Counted from the first letter of the stretch, positions 16,519 to 30,192 are shown. The stretch is 64,000 nucleotides of DNA from Blastococcus xanthinilyticus (GCF_008124835.1 NZ_VNHW01000006.1:186001-250000); one strand, 5' to 3'. A program made the numbers and translations. Notes: generated from the sequence alone by a model not told the origin.

Positions 16519-17171
16519 CCGAGCGGATGCGGGTGGTCCTCGCCGACGACTCGGTGCTCCTCCGCGAAGGCCTGGTCCGGCTGCTCGAGGAAGCCGGCTG
16601 CGAGGTGGTCGCCGCCGTCGGGGACGGGCCGTCGCTGGTGCGGGCGGTCACCGAGCAGCGGCCCGACGTCGCCGTCGTCGACGTCCGGATGCCTCCGACG
16701 CACACCGACGAGGGGCTGCGCGCCGCCGTGGAGGCGCGGGCCGCGGCGCCCGGCACCGCCGTCCTCGTCCTCTCCCAGTACGTCGAGGTGGCCTACGCCG
16801 ACGAGCTGCTCGCCGACGGCGCCGGCGGGGTCGGCTACCTCCTGAAGGACCGGGTCGCCGACGTCGACACGTTCCTCGCGGCGCTGGAGGACGTCGACGC
16901 CGGCGGCACGGTGCTGGACCCGCAGGTGGTGGCCCAGCTGTTCGCCCGCCGGCGCGCCGACGACCCGGTGCGCCGGCTGACGCCGCGCGAGCGCGAGGTG
17001 CTGGGGCTGATCGCCGAGGGGCACTCGAACACCGCGATCGCCCGGACGCTGGTGGTCACCCCCGGCGCGGTGGAGAAGCACACGCAGCACATCTTCGCCA
17101 AGCTCGGGCTCGCACCCGACGAGGACCAGCACCGCCGGGTGCTCGCGACGCTGGCCTACCTGCGCGGCTGA
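16515..17171 (+). CDS. NarL/LuxR-family response regulator
   Basis: A 218-residue regulator. The receiver (1-125) has the acidic pair in VVLADDSVLLREGL, phospho-acceptor Asp in VAVVDVRMPPTHTDEGL, Ser in VLVLSQYVE and Lys in GYLLKDRV. The LuxR-type helix-turn-helix (about 150-218) reads LTPREREVLGLIAEGHSN, TAIARTLVVTPGAVEKHTQ, then HIFAKLGL. The start GTG shares bases with the kinase stop, so the pair is translationally coupled. It should be activated by that kinase; targets are unknown. The Eis-like gene follows 48 bp later with its own promoter. Confidence 0.93.
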   Translation: MTERMRVVLADDSVLLREGLVRLLEEAGCEVVAAVGDGPSLVRAVTEQRPDVAVVDVRMPPTHTDEGLRAAVEARAAAPGTAVLVLSQYVEVAYADELLADGAGGVGYLLKDRVADVDTFLAALEDVDAGGTVLDPQVVAQLFARRRADDPVRRLTPREREVLGLIAEGHSNTAIARTLVVTPGAVEKHTQHIFAKLGLAPDEDQHRRVLATLAYLRG

Positions 17172-17181
17172 CCGGAACTGG

Positions 17182-17212
17182 TTGGCGTCCTGTCGGCCCG
17201 GCCAGGTAGACA
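17182..17212 (+). promoter_or_regulatory. Promoter of the Eis-like gene, probably leaderless
   Basis: TTGGCG (17182-17187), a 19-bp spacer and TAGACA (17207-17212) precede the GTG at 17220 by exactly 7 nt. No Shine-Dalgarno sequence is present, so transcription likely starts at the start codon itself. Confidence 0.6.
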
Positions 17213-17219
17213 CATCGCC

Positions 17220-18461
17220 GTGACCGACGTGGACGCCCGGCTCCGCCCCGTGACCCTCGACGAGTGGCCCGCCTTCACCGCGGCCATGCACGAGGTCTTC
17301 GCCGAGGAGCCGCCCGCCGACTTCGCCGAGCGCCCCTCCTCGGTGGCCGAGCTGGACCGGTCCCTGGCGCTGTGGGACGGCGACCGCGTGGTCGCGACGT
17401 CGGGCATCTACAGCCGCACCCTCACCGTGCCCGGGGCGGTGGTGCCGTGCGCCGGCGTCACCTGGGTGACCGTGGCGCCGACCCACCGCCGCGGCGGCGT
17501 CCTCACCGCGATCATGCGCCGTCAGCTCACCGATCTGCACGAGCAGCAGCGCGAGCCGGTGGCCGGGCTCTGGGCCGCCGAGTACCCGATCTACGGCCGG
17601 TTCGGCTACGCCCCGGCGACCGTGGAGGCGCGGTTCACCGGCCGCTCCGAGCGGCTGCGGCTACGGCCGGACGTCGACCTGGGCACCGGCCGGGTGGAAC
17701 GGGTGAGCGCCGAGGAGTACCGCCCGGCCGCCGTCGCCGTGCGCGAGGCGGTGGGCCGGTTCGTGCCCGGCACCATGGCCCGCGACGACCGCTGGTGGGA
17801 CCGGCAGCTGCGCGACGACCCGGCGCAGCGGAAGGGCGCCACCGCCCGCCGGTACCTGCTGCACCGGGAGGCCGACGGCGCGGTCACCGGGTACGCGGCC
17901 TACCGGGTGACCGACACCTGGACCGACACCGGCGAGCCCGACGGCACGCTCACCGTCGAGGAGGTGCGGGCCACCAGCACGCCGGCCTACGCCGCCCTCT
18001 GGCAGCTGCTGCTCTCGATCGACCTGGTGCGCACGGTGAAGTACCCGTCCTCCTCCCCCGACGACCCGCTGCGCTGGCTGATCACCGACGGCCGCGCGCT
18101 GCACAGCACGCCGGTGGACGGGCTGTGGCTCCGGCTGGTCGACGTCGACCGCGCGCTGGCGGCCCGCCGCTACCCGACGCCGATCGACCTCGTGCTCGAG
18201 GTGCGCGACCCGTTCTGCCCGTGGAACGACGGCCGGTGGCGGCTGTCCGGGCACCCGGCGGGCGGCTACTGCGCCCGCACCGACCGCGACCCCGACCTCT
18301 CCCTCGGCGTGGAGGAGCTGGCGGCGGCCTACCTGGGCGGCGTCTCGCTGGCCACGCTGCAGGCCGCCGGGCGGGTCACCGAGATCAGCCCCGGCGCGGT
18401 CACGCTGGCCGGCGCAGCGTTCGGCTGGCCGGTGACCCCGTGGTGCCCCGACAGCTTCTGA
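17220..18461 (+). CDS. GNAT-family N-acetyltransferase, Eis-like
   Basis: A 413-residue cytoplasmic protein with the three-part Eis architecture. An N-terminal GNAT domain (VPCAGVTWVTVAPTHRRGGV, an acetyl-CoA loop of the V-x-x-x-x-R-x-x-G type; then GLWAAEYPIYGRFGYAPA) is followed by a second GNAT-like domain (about 165-300) and a sterol-carrier-like tail (about 300-413) ending in F, as in Eis where the terminal carboxylate helps catalysis. Eis proteins acetylate lysines or amines, including aminoglycosides in mycobacteria; the natural substrate here is unknown. GTG 17220 is supported by the -10 spacing. It is convergent with argG across a hairpin. Confidence 0.88.
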   Translation: MTDVDARLRPVTLDEWPAFTAAMHEVFAEEPPADFAERPSSVAELDRSLALWDGDRVVATSGIYSRTLTVPGAVVPCAGVTWVTVAPTHRRGGVLTAIMRRQLTDLHEQQREPVAGLWAAEYPIYGRFGYAPATVEARFTGRSERLRLRPDVDLGTGRVERVSAEEYRPAAVAVREAVGRFVPGTMARDDRWWDRQLRDDPAQRKGATARRYLLHREADGAVTGYAAYRVTDTWTDTGEPDGTLTVEEVRATSTPAYAALWQLLLSIDLVRTVKYPSSSPDDPLRWLITDGRALHSTPVDGLWLRLVDVDRALAARRYPTPIDLVLEVRDPFCPWNDGRWRLSGHPAGGYCARTDRDPDLSLGVEELAAAYLGGVSLATLQAAGRVTEISPGAVTLAGAAFGWPVTPWCPDSF

Positions 18462-18479
18462 GCCCGGCCGGCGGAGCGT

Positions 18480-18528
18480 CGTCCCCCGGTACGGCATTCC
18501 GTGCGCGGAGATGTCGCACCGGGGGACG
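18480..18528. terminator. Bidirectional terminator between the Eis-like gene and argG
   Basis: CGTCCCCCGGT (18480-18490) and ACCGGGGGACG (18518-18528) form a perfect 11-bp stem with a 27-nt loop, in the 79 bp between two convergent genes. Confidence 0.6.
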
Positions 18529-18540
18529 GCGCCCGGCCAC

Positions 18541-21253
<2,713 letters not shown>

Positions 21254-21257
<4 letters not shown>

Positions 21258-22024
21258 GCACCGGCTGGCAGGAGGTGGCCGACGGCGTCCTGGTGCGCCG
21301 GCACCGGTCCCTGGACCTCAACTGCGGCCTCGTGCTCGGCGACGGGGCCTGCCTCGTCGTCGACACCCGGTCGCACCTCGGCGAGGCGGCGGACCTGGTG
21401 GCGGCCGTCCGCGCGGTCACGCCGCACCCGTGGACCGTGGTGAACACCCACGCCCACTACGACCACTGCTTCGGCAACGCGGCGTTCCGGCCGGCACGGA
21501 TATGGGGCTCACGGGGCTGTGCGGCGGCGCTGCGCGCCGAGGGCGAGGCGCAGCGGTCCGCCGTCGTCGCCACGCTGGCCGCCGGGGAGGCCGCGCTCCT
21601 CCGGGCCACCCCGATCGACCCGCCGGACCAGCTCGTCGACGACGTCGCCGTGCTCGACGTCGGCGGCCGCGAGGTGGTGCTGCGGCACCTCGGCCGCGGG
21701 CACACCGACCACGACCTGGTGGTCGAGGTGGAGACCGCCGGCGACGCGACCGTGCTCTTCGCCGGGGACCTGGTCGAGGAGGGGGCGCCACCTGACTTCG
21801 GGGACTCCTGGCCGGCGGACTGGCCGGCGACCCTCGGCCGGGTGCACGCGCTGGCCCGCGGCCCGGTGGTGCCGGGCCACGGCGCGGTGGTCGACGCAGC
21901 CTTCGTCGGTGCCCAGCGGGAGGAGCTGCTCGCCGTCCTGACCGCGCTGCGCGAGGGCCGGCCGGGGCCCTACCCGGCCGCGACGATGGCGGTCGCCGCC
22001 GGGCGGCCCCTCACGACCCGGTGA
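21254..22024 (+). CDS. MBL-fold metallo-hydrolase
   Basis: A 256-residue metallo-beta-lactamase-fold enzyme. The metal-binding motif is VNTHAHYDHCFGN (HxHxDH type). Further ligands are seen in HLGRGHTDHDLVVEV (His), VLFAGDLVEEGAPP (bridging Asp) and PVVPGHGAVVD (last His). It probably hydrolyses a thioester, ester or phosphodiester; the lactonase/glyoxalase-like set does not fix the substrate. The start is GTG 21254, overlapping the DUF429 stop. The end overlaps the convergent SDR gene by 14 bp. Confidence 0.85.
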
Positions 22025-22772
22025 GCCGGCGGACGACCGACAGCGGCAGCACGCGCAGCAGCGCGGCGACCGGGCGCCACGGGAACCCGGGCACGTAGCC
22101 GCGCACCGGCTCGCGCTCGATGACCTGGGTGAGCGCATCCACGCCCTTGTCCAGGCCGACCGTGAGCGGGCCCCGGCGGCCGACGTTGATGTCGGTGGCG
22201 ATGTAGCCGGGCAGCACCGTGGAGACGACGATCTGCGAGCCGTAGACGTCCGACCGGATGCCCTCGGCCAGCGCGTTCAGCGCCGCCTTGCTGGCGCCGT
22301 ACGCGGTCCGGCTGCCCGGCATGCCGCGCACGGAGGCGACCGAGGAGATCAGCACCAGGTGGCCCGCACCCTGGCGGCGGAACAGCTCCATCGCCACCTC
22401 GCACTGCGCGTGCGCCCCCAGCACGTTCGTCTGCAGCACGGCCCGGTTCCGGTCGGCCTCACCCGTGCCGACGGAGGCCCCCTTGCCGATCCCGGCATTG
22501 ACGATCACCCGGTCGAACCCGCCCAGCCGGTCGGCCAGCTCGGGGAAGACGGTCGCCACCGAGGCCGGGTCGTCGACGTCCATCGCGGCGACCTCGACGC
22601 GCACGCCGGGATGGGCGTCGCGGAGCTCGGCCTGCAGCGCCTCGAGCCGGTCGACCCGGCGGGCGCACAGGGCGAGGTCGCGGCCCATCGCGGCGAACCG
22701 GCGGGCCATGCCCTCCCCGAGACCGGAGCTGGCGCCGGAGATGAAGATGCGCTGGCGGGTGAGGTGCGGCAT
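22011..22772 (-). CDS. Short-chain dehydrogenase/reductase
   Basis: A 253-residue classical SDR. The NAD(P)-binding loop ISGASSGLGEGMARRFA is followed by CARRVDRLEAL, the basic residues favouring NADPH. Then come VIVNAGIGKGA, the catalytic Ser in LVLISSVASVRG, and YGASKAALNALAEGI (catalytic Tyr and Lys). The substrate is unknown; the C-terminus with WRPVAALLRVLPLSVVRRL is amphipathic and could associate with the membrane. The ATG at 22772 is chosen. Its last 14 bases overlap the convergent MBL hydrolase gene. Confidence 0.88.
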   Translation of the reverse strand: MPHLTRQRIFISGASSGLGEGMARRFAAMGRDLALCARRVDRLEALQAELRDAHPGVRVEVAAMDVDDPASVATVFPELADRLGGFDRVIVNAGIGKGASVGTGEADRNRAVLQTNVLGAHAQCEVAMELFRRQGAGHLVLISSVASVRGMPGSRTAYGASKAALNALAEGIRSDVYGSQIVVSTVLPGYIATDINVGRRGPLTVGLDKGVDALTQVIEREPVRGYVPGFPWRPVAALLRVLPLSVVRRLTGS

Positions 22773-22877
22773 CCCGTCAGGATGCCAAAGACCCGGGATC
22801 CAGCTGCGCCGGCGATGAGTCGGCGCCGGCGCCGGAGTCCACGAGTACAGGAGGAGTCACTGCGGAAGGAGCTCCAC

Positions 22878-23423
22878 ATGTCCGAGGACGGTTCCGGCGA
22901 CGTGGTGGTGACGCGGGAGATCGACGCGCCGCCCGCCGTGGCGTGGCAGGCGTGGTCGGACTCCGACCTGATCCGGCAGTGGTGGGGCCCCACCGGATTC
23001 ACCTGCCCGCGGGCCGAGGTCGACTTCCGGGTCGGCGGCACGACGCTGGTCGCCATGCAGGCCCCCCGCGAGCACGGGGCCTTCCGGATGCACAACCGGT
23101 GGACGTACCGCTCGATCGCCGAGCCCACCCGGATCGAGTTCGTCAGCGAGTTCGCCGACTCCCTCGGGCGGGCCGTCGAGCCTGCCGAGGCCGGGATACC
23201 GCACGGCGTGCCCGCGCAGGTTCCGCACGTGGTGGAGCTGGAGCCGCTCCCCGGCGGCCGCACACGCGTGACGGTGCGCGAGACCGGCTACACCGACGAG
23301 GCCGCGCGTCAGCAGTCCCGGGCGGGCCAGGAGCAGTGCATGGACAAGATGCAGGCGTCGCTCGCCGCCTGGCGCACGTCAGGGCGGTACCCGCCGTCGG
23401 CATCGACCGCGGGCACCGCCTGA
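22878..23423 (+). CDS. SRPBCC/AHSA1-like protein
   Basis: A 181-residue protein of the START-like SRPBCC superfamily, Aha1 C-terminal (AHSA1) branch. Characteristic are VVTREIDAPPAVAWQAWSD, IRQWWGPTGFTCP, VDFRVGGTTLVAM and, near the end, a closing helix MDKMQASLAAW. Such proteins bind hydrophobic ligands; many have no known role. ATG 22878 has GGAAGGA 7 nt upstream. A second Shine-Dalgarno-like GGAGGAG lies at about 22850, but no ATG or GTG follows it at the right distance. The region upstream has a GC-rich inverted repeat. Confidence 0.82.
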   Translation: MSEDGSGDVVVTREIDAPPAVAWQAWSDSDLIRQWWGPTGFTCPRAEVDFRVGGTTLVAMQAPREHGAFRMHNRWTYRSIAEPTRIEFVSEFADSLGRAVEPAEAGIPHGVPAQVPHVVELEPLPGGRTRVTVRETGYTDEAARQQSRAGQEQCMDKMQASLAAWRTSGRYPPSASTAGTA

Positions 23424-23436
23424 GCGTGCACGGGGC

Positions 23437-24099
23437 TCAGCGTCGGGTGAGCTCCAGGGCGTCGGCCGGCACCGACTCCATGTCCGGCCCGGAGAGCCGG
23501 GTGCGCTTGAGCTCCCAGAAGTCGGGGAGGTTGGCCAGCAGCACCGCGCCGTCGAAGGCCTTGCCGGCGTCCTCGCCGGTGGGGACCTTGCTGATCACGG
23601 GCCCGAAGAACGCCACGCCGTCGATGTGCATGACCGGGGTGCCGACGTCGTCGCCGACCGGGTCCATCCCCTCGTGGTGGCTCTTCTCCAGCGCCTCGTC
23701 GAACTCGGTGGAGGCCGCGGCCTGCGCGAGCTCCGCCGGCAGGCCGACCCGCTCGAGGGCCGGGGCGATGACGTCGGCGATCTCCAGGCCGTCGTGGTGC
23801 CGGAGGGTGCCCATGGCGGTGTAGAGGTCGCCGAGCACCTCGTCGCCGTGCTGCTGGGCGGCGGCGACCGCGACCCGCACCGGGCCGATCGCCTGCTTCA
23901 TCATCTCCTGGTAGTCCTCGGACAGGTCGCGGCCGCGGTTGAGCACGGCCAGCGACATGACGTGCCAGTGCAGGTCGATGTCGCGCACCTTCGCGGCCTC
24001 CAGCACCCAGCGGCTGGTCAGCCAGGCCCACGGGCACAGCGGGTCGAACCAGAAGTCGACGCGGGCCGTCGTGGGGGCGCTCTGCACTGCCTCGGTCAT
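23437..24099 (-). CDS. DsbA-like protein of the Rv2466c (mycothiol-dependent) family, CPWA active site
   Basis: A 220-residue thioredoxin-fold protein with an inserted helical domain. It follows M. tuberculosis Rv2466c closely: [55 protein letters not shown] and [15 protein letters not shown]. Rv2466c is a mycothiol-dependent reductase with a CPWC centre. Here residues 22-25 are C-P-W-A, so only the nucleophilic Cys22 remains, which favours a monothiol mechanism with mycothiol as the resolving thiol. As I recall, other actinobacteria also have CPWA. ATG 24099 is preceded by GAGGAG. It is divergent from pepN, as in mycobacteria. Confidence 0.88.
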   Translation of the reverse strand: MTEAVQSAPTTARVDFWFDPLCPWAWLTSRWVLEAAKVRDIDLHWHVMSLAVLNRGRDLSEDYQEMMKQAIGPVRVAVAAAQQHGDEVLGDLYTAMGTLRHHDGLEIADVIAPALERVGLPAELAQAAASTEFDEALEKSHHEGMDPVGDDVGTPVMHIDGVAFFGPVISKVPTGEDAGKAFDGAVLLANLPDFWELKRTRLSGPDMESVPADALELTRR

Positions 24100-24241
24100 C
24101 CGTGCTCCTCGCTCCATGGGCCCGGGGCGGGAGCGCCCGGGCCGTCCGTGTGGCTGCCAAGTCGGGTGGCGGGCGGCTTGTTCCCCGCCGGAACCCGTGC
24201 GCGGGCGGCGGACCCTCCGCACCGCATGACAAGCTGCCGCA

Positions 24242-26794
<2,553 letters not shown>

Positions 26795-26807
26795 CCGCGG
26801 TACGGCA

Positions 26808-26839
26808 GAGCCCCGCCCACCGGCCGGTGGGCGGGGCTC
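26808..26839 (+). terminator. pepN terminator
   Basis: A perfect palindrome, GAGCCCCGCCCACCGG (26808-26823) followed directly by its complement (26824-26839), begins 13 bp after the pepN stop. Confidence 0.75.
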
Positions 26840-26860
26840 CGTCGTCCCCAGCCCCCCATG

Positions 26861-26943
26861 ACGATCAGGTCACCTGATCACAAAGGGTCCTGGCTCAGCA
26901 CCGGTGGTGAGCCAGGACCACAAACGATCAGGTCACCTGATCA
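26861..26943. repeat. Symmetric cassette: palindromic repeat - hairpin - palindromic repeat
   Basis: Two identical 20-bp copies of acgatcaggtcacctgatca lie at 26861-26880 and 26924-26943. Each contains a 17-bp palindrome (GATCAGGT-C-ACCTGATC). Between them, 26886-26897 and 26908-26919 form a perfect 12-bp stem (GGTCCTGGCTCA and its complement) whose loop holds CACCGGTG. Short CAAA tracts separate the parts. It sits between the pepN terminator and the DUF5130 terminator, outside both genes. Both composition and internal order differ from ordinary terminators; the function is unknown. Confidence 0.85.
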
Positions 26944-26964
26944 ACAGGGGGCAGGTGGAACGAC

Positions 26965-26999
26965 AGAGGCGCCGCACCCACGTGGGGTGCGGCGCCTCT
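26965..26999 (-). terminator. Terminator of the DUF5130 gene
   Basis: AGAGGCGCCGCACCC (26965-26979) and its exact complement (26985-26999) form a 15-bp stem with a 5-nt loop, 12 bp past the DUF5130 stop. Confidence 0.7.
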
Positions 27000-27011
27000 A
27001 CCGCAGTGTGC

Positions 27012-27467
27012 TCAGGGGCGCAGGCCCGCCGGGTGGCCGGCCTGGTCGGAGAGCTGGCGCAGCCCGTTGACGATGCCACCCACGAGGTCACCGGCCCCGA
27101 AGGAGCTGGTCATCGACAGGACGGCGAGCGCGCAGGCGCGGTCGGGCAGCCGGCGGGCCGCACCGGCGCCGGTGACCACCTCGACCACCCGCTGGCCGGG
27201 TGAGACGGCGATCAGCACCGCGTCCGAGGGGGTGGCCCCGGAACGGGCGTGCAGCTCCTCGGCGTGCCGGCGGGTGGGGGTGCCCAGCTCGCCGACGTAG
27301 AGGGTGAAGCGCAGCCCCGTCTCGCGGGAGGACATGGTGAGCGCCTCGTCGAGGCGGGCCAGCTCCTTGAAGCTGAACACCTCGTCGAGGCGGGGCTCCT
27401 CCGTGCGCGAGGGGGCGGTGCCCTCGCTGGCGGTGTCGTGGGATTCAACGTCGAGCGCGCGGGTCAT
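27012..27467 (-). CDS. DUF5130 (TPM-like) protein
   Basis: A 151-residue protein matching the actinobacterial DUF5130 family, related to the TPM fold. Typical are FSFKELARLDEALTMSSRE, LRFTLYVGELG, LHARSGATPSDAVLIAVSPG and a C-terminal ALAVLSMTSSFGAGDLVGG. There is no signal peptide or membrane helix, so it is likely cytoplasmic or peripheral. The function is not established; the gene sits next to pepN in many actinobacteria (Rv2468c region in M. tuberculosis, from memory). ATG 27467 is preceded by GGAGA. The upstream membrane-protein gene (27522) is on the same strand, 54 bp away, and may be in the same transcript. Confidence 0.8.
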   Translation of the reverse strand: MTRALDVESHDTASEGTAPSRTEEPRLDEVFSFKELARLDEALTMSSRETGLRFTLYVGELGTPTRRHAEELHARSGATPSDAVLIAVSPGQRVVEVVTGAGAARRLPDRACALAVLSMTSSFGAGDLVGGIVNGLRQLSDQAGHPAGLRP

Positions 27468-27521
27468 CGCCGGTCTCCGGGGGTGGTCGTCGGAACGTCA
27501 GGAAGGGTCACCGGGGTCTCG

Positions 27522-27929
27522 TCACCAGGTCCCACGGGCGCCGCCGAGCGGGCCGGCGGGCGGCGGGACGGACGCGGCGGTGGCGCCGCCGACGGGCCGC
27601 GCCGTCCCGGTGGCGACTGCGGGGCCGGAGCCGTGCCCGGACTCCAGGGCGCGCTCCCCCGGCTGCTCCGGGTACATCGACGAGCCCAGCGCGGCGGTGC
27701 CGCTGCCCGGGACCGCCGCCGGCCCGTGCGCCGCGGCCGGGCCGTGCTCGGAGCCCCCGCCGACGTGCGCCGGGTGCGGCTCGAACCACACCGGGGCGTG
27801 CTGCCACGGCTGCCCCGGCTTGTAGCGGGGGCGGCGGTCCTTGCCCGGGCGGAGCGTCAGCAGGGCCAGCACGGCGACGATGGCCAGGGGGATGCCGGCG
27901 AAGACGAGGTACCACTCAGCGTCGAACAC
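27522..27929 (-). CDS. Hypothetical membrane protein with low-complexity tail
   Basis: I do not recognise the family. The 135-residue product begins with one membrane helix (MFDAEWYLVFAGIPLAIVAV, then LALLTLRPGK), a basic inside flank and YKPGQPWQHAPVWFEPHP. The remaining 80 residues are Ala/Gly/Pro/His-rich and probably disordered. The start is GTG 27929; TAAGTT lies 6 nt before it with no Shine-Dalgarno, so the transcript may be leaderless. Neighbours are DUF5130 downstream and the amidase upstream on the same strand. The conserved part is only the first 50 residues, suggesting a small membrane anchor. Confidence 0.65.
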   Translation of the reverse strand: MFDAEWYLVFAGIPLAIVAVLALLTLRPGKDRRPRYKPGQPWQHAPVWFEPHPAHVGGGSEHGPAAAHGPAAVPGSGTAALGSSMYPEQPGERALESGHGSGPAVATGTARPVGGATAASVPPPAGPLGGARGTW

Positions 27930-27958
27930 AGGAACAACTTACCGGCAGCGGCCCGTGA

Positions 27959-29401
27959 TCATCGGCTGCCCGCCCAGACGGCGGGGCGACGGTGCGCCCA
28001 CGGCCGGGCCGCCTCCAGCTGTGCCGACAGGGAGATCAGCGTCGCCTCGTCCGCCGGCCGGCCGACCAGCATGGTGCCGACGGGCAGGTCGTCCGCCGTC
28101 CAGTGCAGGGGCACGCTCACCGCGGGCTGGCCGGTGACGTTGAACAGCGCGGTGAAGGCCGCGTAGCGCTTCTGCCGCTCGAAGTCCGGGGCCCCCTCGC
28201 CGTCGGCCTGGAACCAGCCGATCGGCCGGGGGGTCATGGTGAGCACCGGGGCGAGCAGCACGTCGTAGCCCGCGGTGGCCCGGATGAACTGCCGGGAGAA
28301 CAGCCGCAGCGCGAACATCGCCTGCATCGCGTCCGCCGCCGACAGGGCCAGCCCCCGGTCGCGCATCCACCGGGTGAGCGGCCGCAGCCGGTCGATCCGG
28401 TCGGGCGGCACCGGCAGGGTGGTCGCGCTGAGCGCCCAGACCGTCTCGAAGGACGGGAGCACCGCCGGGTCCAGGAGGCCGGCCGGGGCGTCCTCGACGG
28501 TGTGGCCGAGGCTCTCCAGCAGCCGGGCGGCGTCGTCCAGCGCCCCGGCGACCTCCGGCTCGAGCTCCACCCCCGGGATCGGCGACTCCACGTAGCGGCC
28601 GATCCGCAGCCGCCCCGGCTCGCGGTCGGCGCAGCCGAGGAACGTCTCGCCGGGCGGCAGCGGCGGCGCCCAGAACGGGTCGCCGATCTCCGGGCCGGCC
28701 ATGGCGTCGAGCATCGCGGCGGCGTCCCGCACCGTCCGGGCCAGCGGGCCGTTCGTGCCGAGCCCGGTGGTCTCGCTGCCGTACGGGGCGTTGCTGATCC
28801 GCCCGCGGGTGGGCTTGATGCCGAACAATCCGTTGATGCTCGCCGGGATGCGGATCGAGCCGCCGCCGTCGCTCCCCTGGGCGAACGGCACCATCCCGGC
28901 GGCGACGGCGACCGCCGCTCCCCCGCTGGAGCCGCCGGCCAGACGGGAGGGGTCCCACGGGCAGCGGGCCGGGCCGGTCACGTCGTTGTCGGTCCAGCAG
29001 GGGAAGCCGAACTCGGGGGTGTTCGTCTTGCCGAGGCTGATCGTTCCGGCGGCGGCCAGCCGGGTGACCACCGCGTCGTCGACGGCGGGCACGAAGCGGG
29101 CCATCGCCGCCGAGCCGAACGTCGTCCGCACCCCGGCGGTGTTGTTGAGGTCCTTGATCGCGGTCGGGACGCCGAGCAGCGGCGGCAGCTCCCCGCCCTC
29201 CCGGAGCCGGTCCTCGGCCGCGGACGCAGCGGCGCGGGCGCGCTCCGGCGTGACGGTGATGAACGCCCCGAGCCCCGCGTCGAGGGCGTCGATCCGGCTC
29301 AGCGCGTGCTCGACCAGCTCCGTCGGGCTGACCTCCTTCGCGCGGACGGCGGCGGCCTGCTCGAGCGCGGTGAGGTCGTGCAGCTGGGTGCCGGAGGTCA
29401 C
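27959..29401 (-). CDS. Amidase (amidase-signature family)
   Basis: A 480-residue cytoplasmic hydrolase of the amidase-signature family. The catalytic Ser-cisSer-Lys set is visible: Lys in GVPTAIKDLNNTAGV and the two Ser in RLAGGSSGGAAVAVAAGM and QGSDGGGSIRIPASINGLFG (given as two parts: QGSDGGGSIRIP, ASINGLFG). It should cleave a carboxamide. GatA is an alternative label, but no gatB or gatC is adjacent and the C-terminal region (SRQFIRATAGYDVLLAPVL) is typical of free-standing amidases; the substrate cannot be told. The start is taken as GTG 29401. A 29-bp gap separates it from the next gene on the same strand. Confidence 0.88.
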   Translation of the reverse strand: MTSGTQLHDLTALEQAAAVRAKEVSPTELVEHALSRIDALDAGLGAFITVTPERARAAASAAEDRLREGGELPPLLGVPTAIKDLNNTAGVRTTFGSAAMARFVPAVDDAVVTRLAAAGTISLGKTNTPEFGFPCWTDNDVTGPARCPWDPSRLAGGSSGGAAVAVAAGMVPFAQGSDGGGSIRIPASINGLFGIKPTRGRISNAPYGSETTGLGTNGPLARTVRDAAAMLDAMAGPEIGDPFWAPPLPPGETFLGCADREPGRLRIGRYVESPIPGVELEPEVAGALDDAARLLESLGHTVEDAPAGLLDPAVLPSFETVWALSATTLPVPPDRIDRLRPLTRWMRDRGLALSAADAMQAMFALRLFSRQFIRATAGYDVLLAPVLTMTPRPIGWFQADGEGAPDFERQKRYAAFTALFNVTGQPAVSVPLHWTADDLPVGTMLVGRPADEATLISLSAQLEAARPWAHRRPAVWAGSR

Positions 29402-29468
29402 GTGCGGACGCTAGCGCGTGCGGGGCCGGGTCCGGCTCCGGCAGCCACGCCACGGGCGCCGCCGGGTA

Positions 29469-29515
29469 CCGGTGCGCGGGGCGCGACCCCTCAGGACGCG
29501 CGCCCCGCGGCACCG
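29469..29515 (-). terminator. Terminator of the sortase operon
   Basis: CCGGTGCGCGGGGCGCG (29469-29485) pairs with 29497-29515, with one bulged base, two nucleotides after the sortase stop codon. Confidence 0.65.
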
Positions 29516-29517
29516 GA

Positions 29518-30192
29518 TCAGGACTCGGCGAACACCACGAGGTTCTCGGTGGAGTTCCGGCCACCACCGCGCTGGAAGCAGGTGATCAGCACCAGCCGGC
29601 CCGGCGAGGCCTCCCACACCTCGGTGGCGCCGGGGAGCTCGCCCTTGGCGTAGCGCTCGGTGCGCTCGACGGTGTAGCGGACCGTGCCCTCGGGCGTGCT
29701 GACCTCGACGACGTCCCCCGCGGCGAGCGTGCTCCCCCGGCCCTCGGGGGCCATCAGCGGATCGAAGCCGTACTTCCCGGTGCCGGTCGAGTGCGCGGCG
29801 AGGTAGAGCGTGTTGTCGCTCTCCGCAGCGGCGCCGACCGGATCGCCGTAGGGCTCGATCCAGTAGGCAGCGGTGAGGGTGGGCGGGTCGATCGCGCCGC
29901 GACGGGGCGTCACCGGCAGCACCGGCAGATCCATGCCGAGTGCGGGAACGGTCACGTGCACGTCCGAGTGCGGCGTGGGCAGGACCGTCCCCTCCGGCGG
30001 CAGCGTCGGCTGCGGCGGCTCGTCGTGCGGTGGAGCCGCGGTGGCCGCGGCCACCGGGTCGGCCGACCCGGTGGCCGCGGCCGGCTGATCGCCGTCGGCG
30101 AGACCGACGGCGATCAGCGTGGCTCCGGCGACGCCCAGGGCGGCGATCGCCGTGACGGCGGAGCGCCGGCCCGGACGCGTCAGACCTCGCAC
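29518..30192 (-). CDS. Class F sortase
   Basis: A 224-residue membrane-anchored cysteine transpeptidase. One N-terminal membrane helix (about 12-31) and a Pro/Ala-rich linker precede the sortase domain (about 78-224). Catalytic residues are H134 (YLAAHSTG), C205 (VLITCFQRGGGR) and R212. Class F sortases attach surface proteins to the cell wall in actinobacteria and are often found singly beside one substrate. The start is GTG 30192, lying inside the last codons of the upstream surface-protein gene (13-bp overlap), so the two are coupled. The likely substrate is therefore that protein, although its C-terminus lacks an LPXTG motif. Confidence 0.9.
   Translation of the reverse strand: MRGLTRPGRRSAVTAIAALGVAGATLIAVGLADGDQPAAATGSADPVAAATAAPPHDEPPQPTLPPEGTVLPTPHSDVHVTVPALGMDLPVLPVTPRRGAIDPPTLTAAYWIEPYGDPVGAAAESDNTLYLAAHSTGTGKYGFDPLMAPEGRGSTLAAGDVVEVSTPEGTVRYTVERTERYAKGELPGATEVWEASPGRLVLITCFQRGGGRNSTENLVVFAES

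Noticed and set aside
26861-26943. CRISPR array
   Set aside because: Only two repeat copies, strongly palindromic, with a structured spacer; no cas genes in the window.
27959-29401. GatA subunit of the tRNA amidotransferase
   Set aside because: No gatB or gatC nearby and the C-terminal part resembles free-standing amidases.
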